A stretch of DNA of 35,306 bases from Segetibacter sp. (GTDB taxonomy: Bacteria > Bacteroidota > Bacteroidia > Chitinophagales > Chitinophagaceae), in contig JAJKIP010000088.1 of NCBI GenBank assembly GCA_021154405.1, positions 1 to 35,306 on the forward strand, in the 5' to 3' direction. Below the pieces are notes generated by a model. That model was not told the origin of the DNA and made no database searches. It worked only from the letters and a program-made list of their open reading frames with translations. Both the position numbers and the translations under genes were made by a program. Below are positions 34,201 through 35,306 of the stretch, in pieces. Every line of letters begins with the position of its first letter. Position 1 is the stretch's first letter.

Positions 34201-34568
34201 GATCCGGTTACATTTTTCAAGCGTTGCGTTCCATATCCAACCACTACCACATCTTCCAGATCAAGATTAGTCTGGAACATTGGAATGGAAAGATTTCCGG
34301 TCCCTGCCTTCGCTTCATACACGCCAAATCCTACGTGTGTAAAACTCAGAACAGATTCAGCTGATGGAACAGTAATTTGAAATATGCCCTGGGCATCAGT
34401 CTTCGTAACAGCAGTACCATTTTTTACCTTAACAGTAACGCCTTCAAGCGGATCGCCTGAGGCCTGATTAATGACCTTACCACTAATGGATTTTTCCTGG
34501 GCGGCAGCATAAGTAAAACTAAAAAGCAGAAAGCACAGCAGTAGCTTTGGTAGTCGCGGAAAATTCAT
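31215..34568 (-). CDS. SusC/RagA family TonB-dependent outer-membrane transporter
   Basis: A 1117-residue outer-membrane barrel importing oligosaccharides with TonB energy. A signal peptide (MNFPRLPKLLLCFLLFSFTY, ending near AAAQ) is followed by a carboxypeptidase-regulatory-like domain (about 26-104; SISGKVINQASGDPLEGVTV), the TonB box-like VVVVGYGTQ (107-115), a plug domain (IESITVLRDASAAIYGSRAS) and a 22-strand barrel ending in an aromatic C-terminus (LGVNVGF). I chose the ATG at 34568 because the longer TTG-initiated frame to 34631 places 21 non-signal residues before the signal peptide. The gene is preceded by a 126-base gap with a 14-bp palindrome. No STN domain is present at the N-terminus, so it is a plain importer rather than a sigma/anti-sigma transducer. 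Confidence 0.97.
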   Translation of the reverse strand: MNFPRLPKLLLCFLLFSFTYAAAQEKSISGKVINQASGDPLEGVTVKVKNGTAVTKTDAQGIFQITVPSAESVLSFTHVGFGVYEAKAGTGNLSIPMFQTNLDLEDVVVVGYGTQRLKNVTGSVVSVDPNKLKDIPVPTITDLLRGQVPGLNVVGYAGRPGIMPTLNIRQQFNWGKDGGNPFPLIVIDDVIQTDPATGLASLDRFNLLDISEIESITVLRDASAAIYGSRASQGAILIKTKRGKAGPPRISYSGKFETNDAVSHGKVMNAYEYGIFANRFGRALGWNNDQLFSNAELERMKSLNYDWMRHDWNAGTAMQHSLEVSGGTEKATYFVGGNYYTQSPNLGSQDYGRYGFRSGTDITVANGLKFGANIAAYNSNLEKSFTKVAVQDGSFGLGGEQNDYSMLLHYPKYIPWEYNIGGVTRFVSPAMGPNKLGNVSGNGTVANQNYYAMLADPLNRTTTKLFGYNANFSMTYEVPFVKGLSVKGSYAVAYSSDNTEQALMPVTLSRNGKGNTAEHHLYDSAVWDAPVINKSQSRVTYDNKTGKTTQMNIVVNYERTFGNHHITALYSGEKAKNEFEDRFQIYDSPIPGVYNGSSSSAGTLNPSNTFTSRLESGTLSYLGRLNYDYKSKYLFQFIFRSDASSRFAPKNYWGRFPGGSVGWVISEEPWFRDRFSWINSLKFRASLGITGNDNVKAFKWLQLYKLETDKGSGFGSSSTTGGGSLTNGITMEVSPNENIKWDRTVQRNYGIDLSILRNRLSISADQYYNTSTNMLTLMSGAINVPISLGGAFAEQNYSGITAWGSEFSVTWRDRIARKIDYTVNVNFGFSYNHVNKYIDQPFDYPSKMTTRRESGQSTFAPVWGFRTWKETSGGDGILRTNADIDNYWAYLTDLANKSGIPGAAPKFLDISSKTGLKKGMLVYEDQAGVLNSITRTYGGKNGSIQKDEDFVKLAKKAKGYGFTTNLNFSYSGISLVAQISTSWDGGINQIDYIKQGTGSTQGMWAQPIHLVDMYDSTDNPNGKYPSLAFYDAFGGTTSDFFTISSFRCFVRSLSVGYTLPQEWVKKAHLSSARLYISGNNLWDFYNPYPHKYRNMYDSPNIGYPTLRTWALGVNVGF

Positions 34569-34608
34569 ATGGCTTTTTTTTATATAAATTGAGTAATCCA
34601 GAAATACG

Positions 34609-34693
34609 CAGTCAGGTGGCAAATTTGCCAAAGCTCACAGGATGGTTTAATTTTTTTAGGGATACGAGTGAAAGAGGATGGTTACAGTCAGGT
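34609..34693. promoter_or_regulatory. Palindrome and direct repeats upstream of susC
   Basis: The 126-base region 34569-34694 holds a perfect 14-bp palindrome TGGCAAATTTGCCA (34617-34630), about 49 bases before the susC ATG. It also holds two copies of CAGTCAGGT (34609-34617 and 34685-34693), 76 bases apart; the first shares one base with the palindrome. An operator for the locus regulator is possible. No clear TAnnTTTG promoter was found. Confidence 0.45.
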
Positions 34694-34694
34694 A

Positions 34695-35306
34695 TTATTT
34701 GTTTTCAGCCTGCTTAGCCATTTCCTTTCTTTCTTTTATTCTTTCCTGCCAGGCATGTTCCTCATCTCTTACGTTATATCCCTGGGCAGCGAGATAATTA
34801 TTAATTCTTCCTTTATACTTTCCAAAAATCTGATGCTTCTTATCTGATGATTCCCCATCCACTGCCAGTTCTCGCGCTTCTACCAGCCAGGCATAGATCT
34901 TATCTTTCTGTTCAGTTGTGAGGCGTGGGATCATATCCACATAGGCATCATAAGTGACATGCAGAACACTGTATGTCATACCATCTTTTATTTTGTCAAC
35001 CTGTTCTCCTGATAATTTTTTTTGCAGCGCAGCAACAAACTCATCATGTCCTTTCTTTAACTCAACCATTCTGGTATCATCCTCCTTCTTTACGAGAGCA
35101 TCTTTCTCTTCATTAGACAGGTTTTGAGATTTAATTGCTGCAATAGCCGCCTTGCTCTTTTCACTCAAAGCGTTAATAATATAATAGCGCTGAGATACTA
35201 TATCCATCACACTGTTATAATTGGCTACGTCTGAAATATTGAGTGGATCTATAAATTTGGCAACCCTGTCGTGGATCACCTTTTTGTAAGTAGCATCCTG
35301 ATCTGC
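34695..35306 (-). CDS. DUF3826-type protein, 5' end cut by window edge
   Basis: The last 203 codons of a gene whose start lies beyond base 35306; the frame is open to the window end (ADQDATYKKVIHDRVAKFID). The sequence matches my memory of DUF3826 proteins from pectin PULs: an all-helical, charged protein with LTTEQKDKIYAWLVEARELA, GKYKGRINNYLAAQGYN and a lysine-rich tail. A signal peptide is expected upstream but not visible. Function is unknown. It precedes susC by 126 bases in the same direction and is likely in the same or an adjacent transcription unit. Confidence 0.85.
   Translation of the reverse strand, partial: ADQDATYKKVIHDRVAKFIDPLNISDVANYNSVMDIVSQRYYIINALSEKSKAAIAAIKSQNLSNEEKDALVKKEDDTRMVELKKGHDEFVAALQKKLSGEQVDKIKDGMTYSVLHVTYDAYVDMIPRLTTEQKDKIYAWLVEARELAVDGESSDKKHQIFGKYKGRINNYLAAQGYNVRDEEHAWQERIKERKEMAKQAENK

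Noticed and set aside
34569-34631. TTG-started 21-residue extension of SusC
   Set aside because: It would precede a complete signal peptide and cover the palindrome; the ATG at 34568 fits better.
34631-34660. Bacteroidota-type promoter (TAnnTTTG) before susC
   Set aside because: The closest match on the minus strand, GAGCTTTG, lacks the leading T and no TTG element sits at the expected distance.

Overview
The window is a single-strand block of 20 genes, all on the minus strand and so transcribed from the right end to the left end. It reads as a polysaccharide utilization locus (PUL) from a Bacteroidota member. The evidence is a SusC-type TonB-dependent transporter next to a SusD-type lipoprotein, Sec or lipoprotein signals on nearly every enzyme, AT-rich DNA, and A/T-rich ribosome-binding regions mostly without Shine-Dalgarno sequences. 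A soil or plant-associated Chitinophagales or Sphingobacteriales relative is my guess; the sequence alone does not fix the genus. No tRNA, rRNA, transposase, CRISPR array or regulator gene was seen.

In transcription order: a truncated DUF3826-type protein (34695-35306), SusC (31215-34568), SusD (29203-31182), a PL1-type pectate lyase with a calcium-binding C-terminal repeat (27359-29011), and a large beta-helix plus TIM-barrel-like protein (24129-27320). Then come a GH140-type (apiosidase family) enzyme (22697-24082), a translationally coupled trio (GH43-like lipoprotein, beta-propeller protein, six-hairpin glycosidase; 18382-22684), a GH2 enzyme (15568-18375), and a GH78 alpha-L-rhamnosidase fused to a sialidase-like propeller (11755-15558). 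The left third is uptake and catabolism: two sodium:solute symporters flanking two DapA-family aldolase/lyases (6749-11749), an STN-esterase fusion, an exported TIM-barrel isomerase-like protein, an exported beta-helix protein ending in L-rhamnose-mutarotase-like domains, a Gfo/Idh/MocA oxidoreductase, and a third symporter that runs off the left edge.

Taken together the substrate is most likely a rhamnose-containing pectin (rhamnogalacturonan I or II side chains, with a homogalacturonan contact for the PL1). Glycans would be captured by SusCD, trimmed in the periplasm by GH78, GH2, GH43-like, GH140-like and the unclassified enzymes, and deacylated by the esterase. Acidic or 2-keto-3-deoxy sugars would then be imported by the SSS carriers and cleaved by the DapA-family enzymes. 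The substrate is an inference. The least-described parts are the multi-domain fusions (beta-helix with two RhaM-like domains, GH78 with BNR propeller, beta-helix with TIM barrel, STN with esterase) and the mirrored SSS/DapA module. Non-coding points of interest are a 14-bp palindrome before susC, a 15-bp inverted repeat over the start of the 1063-aa gene, and a short palindromic element at 24112-24127.
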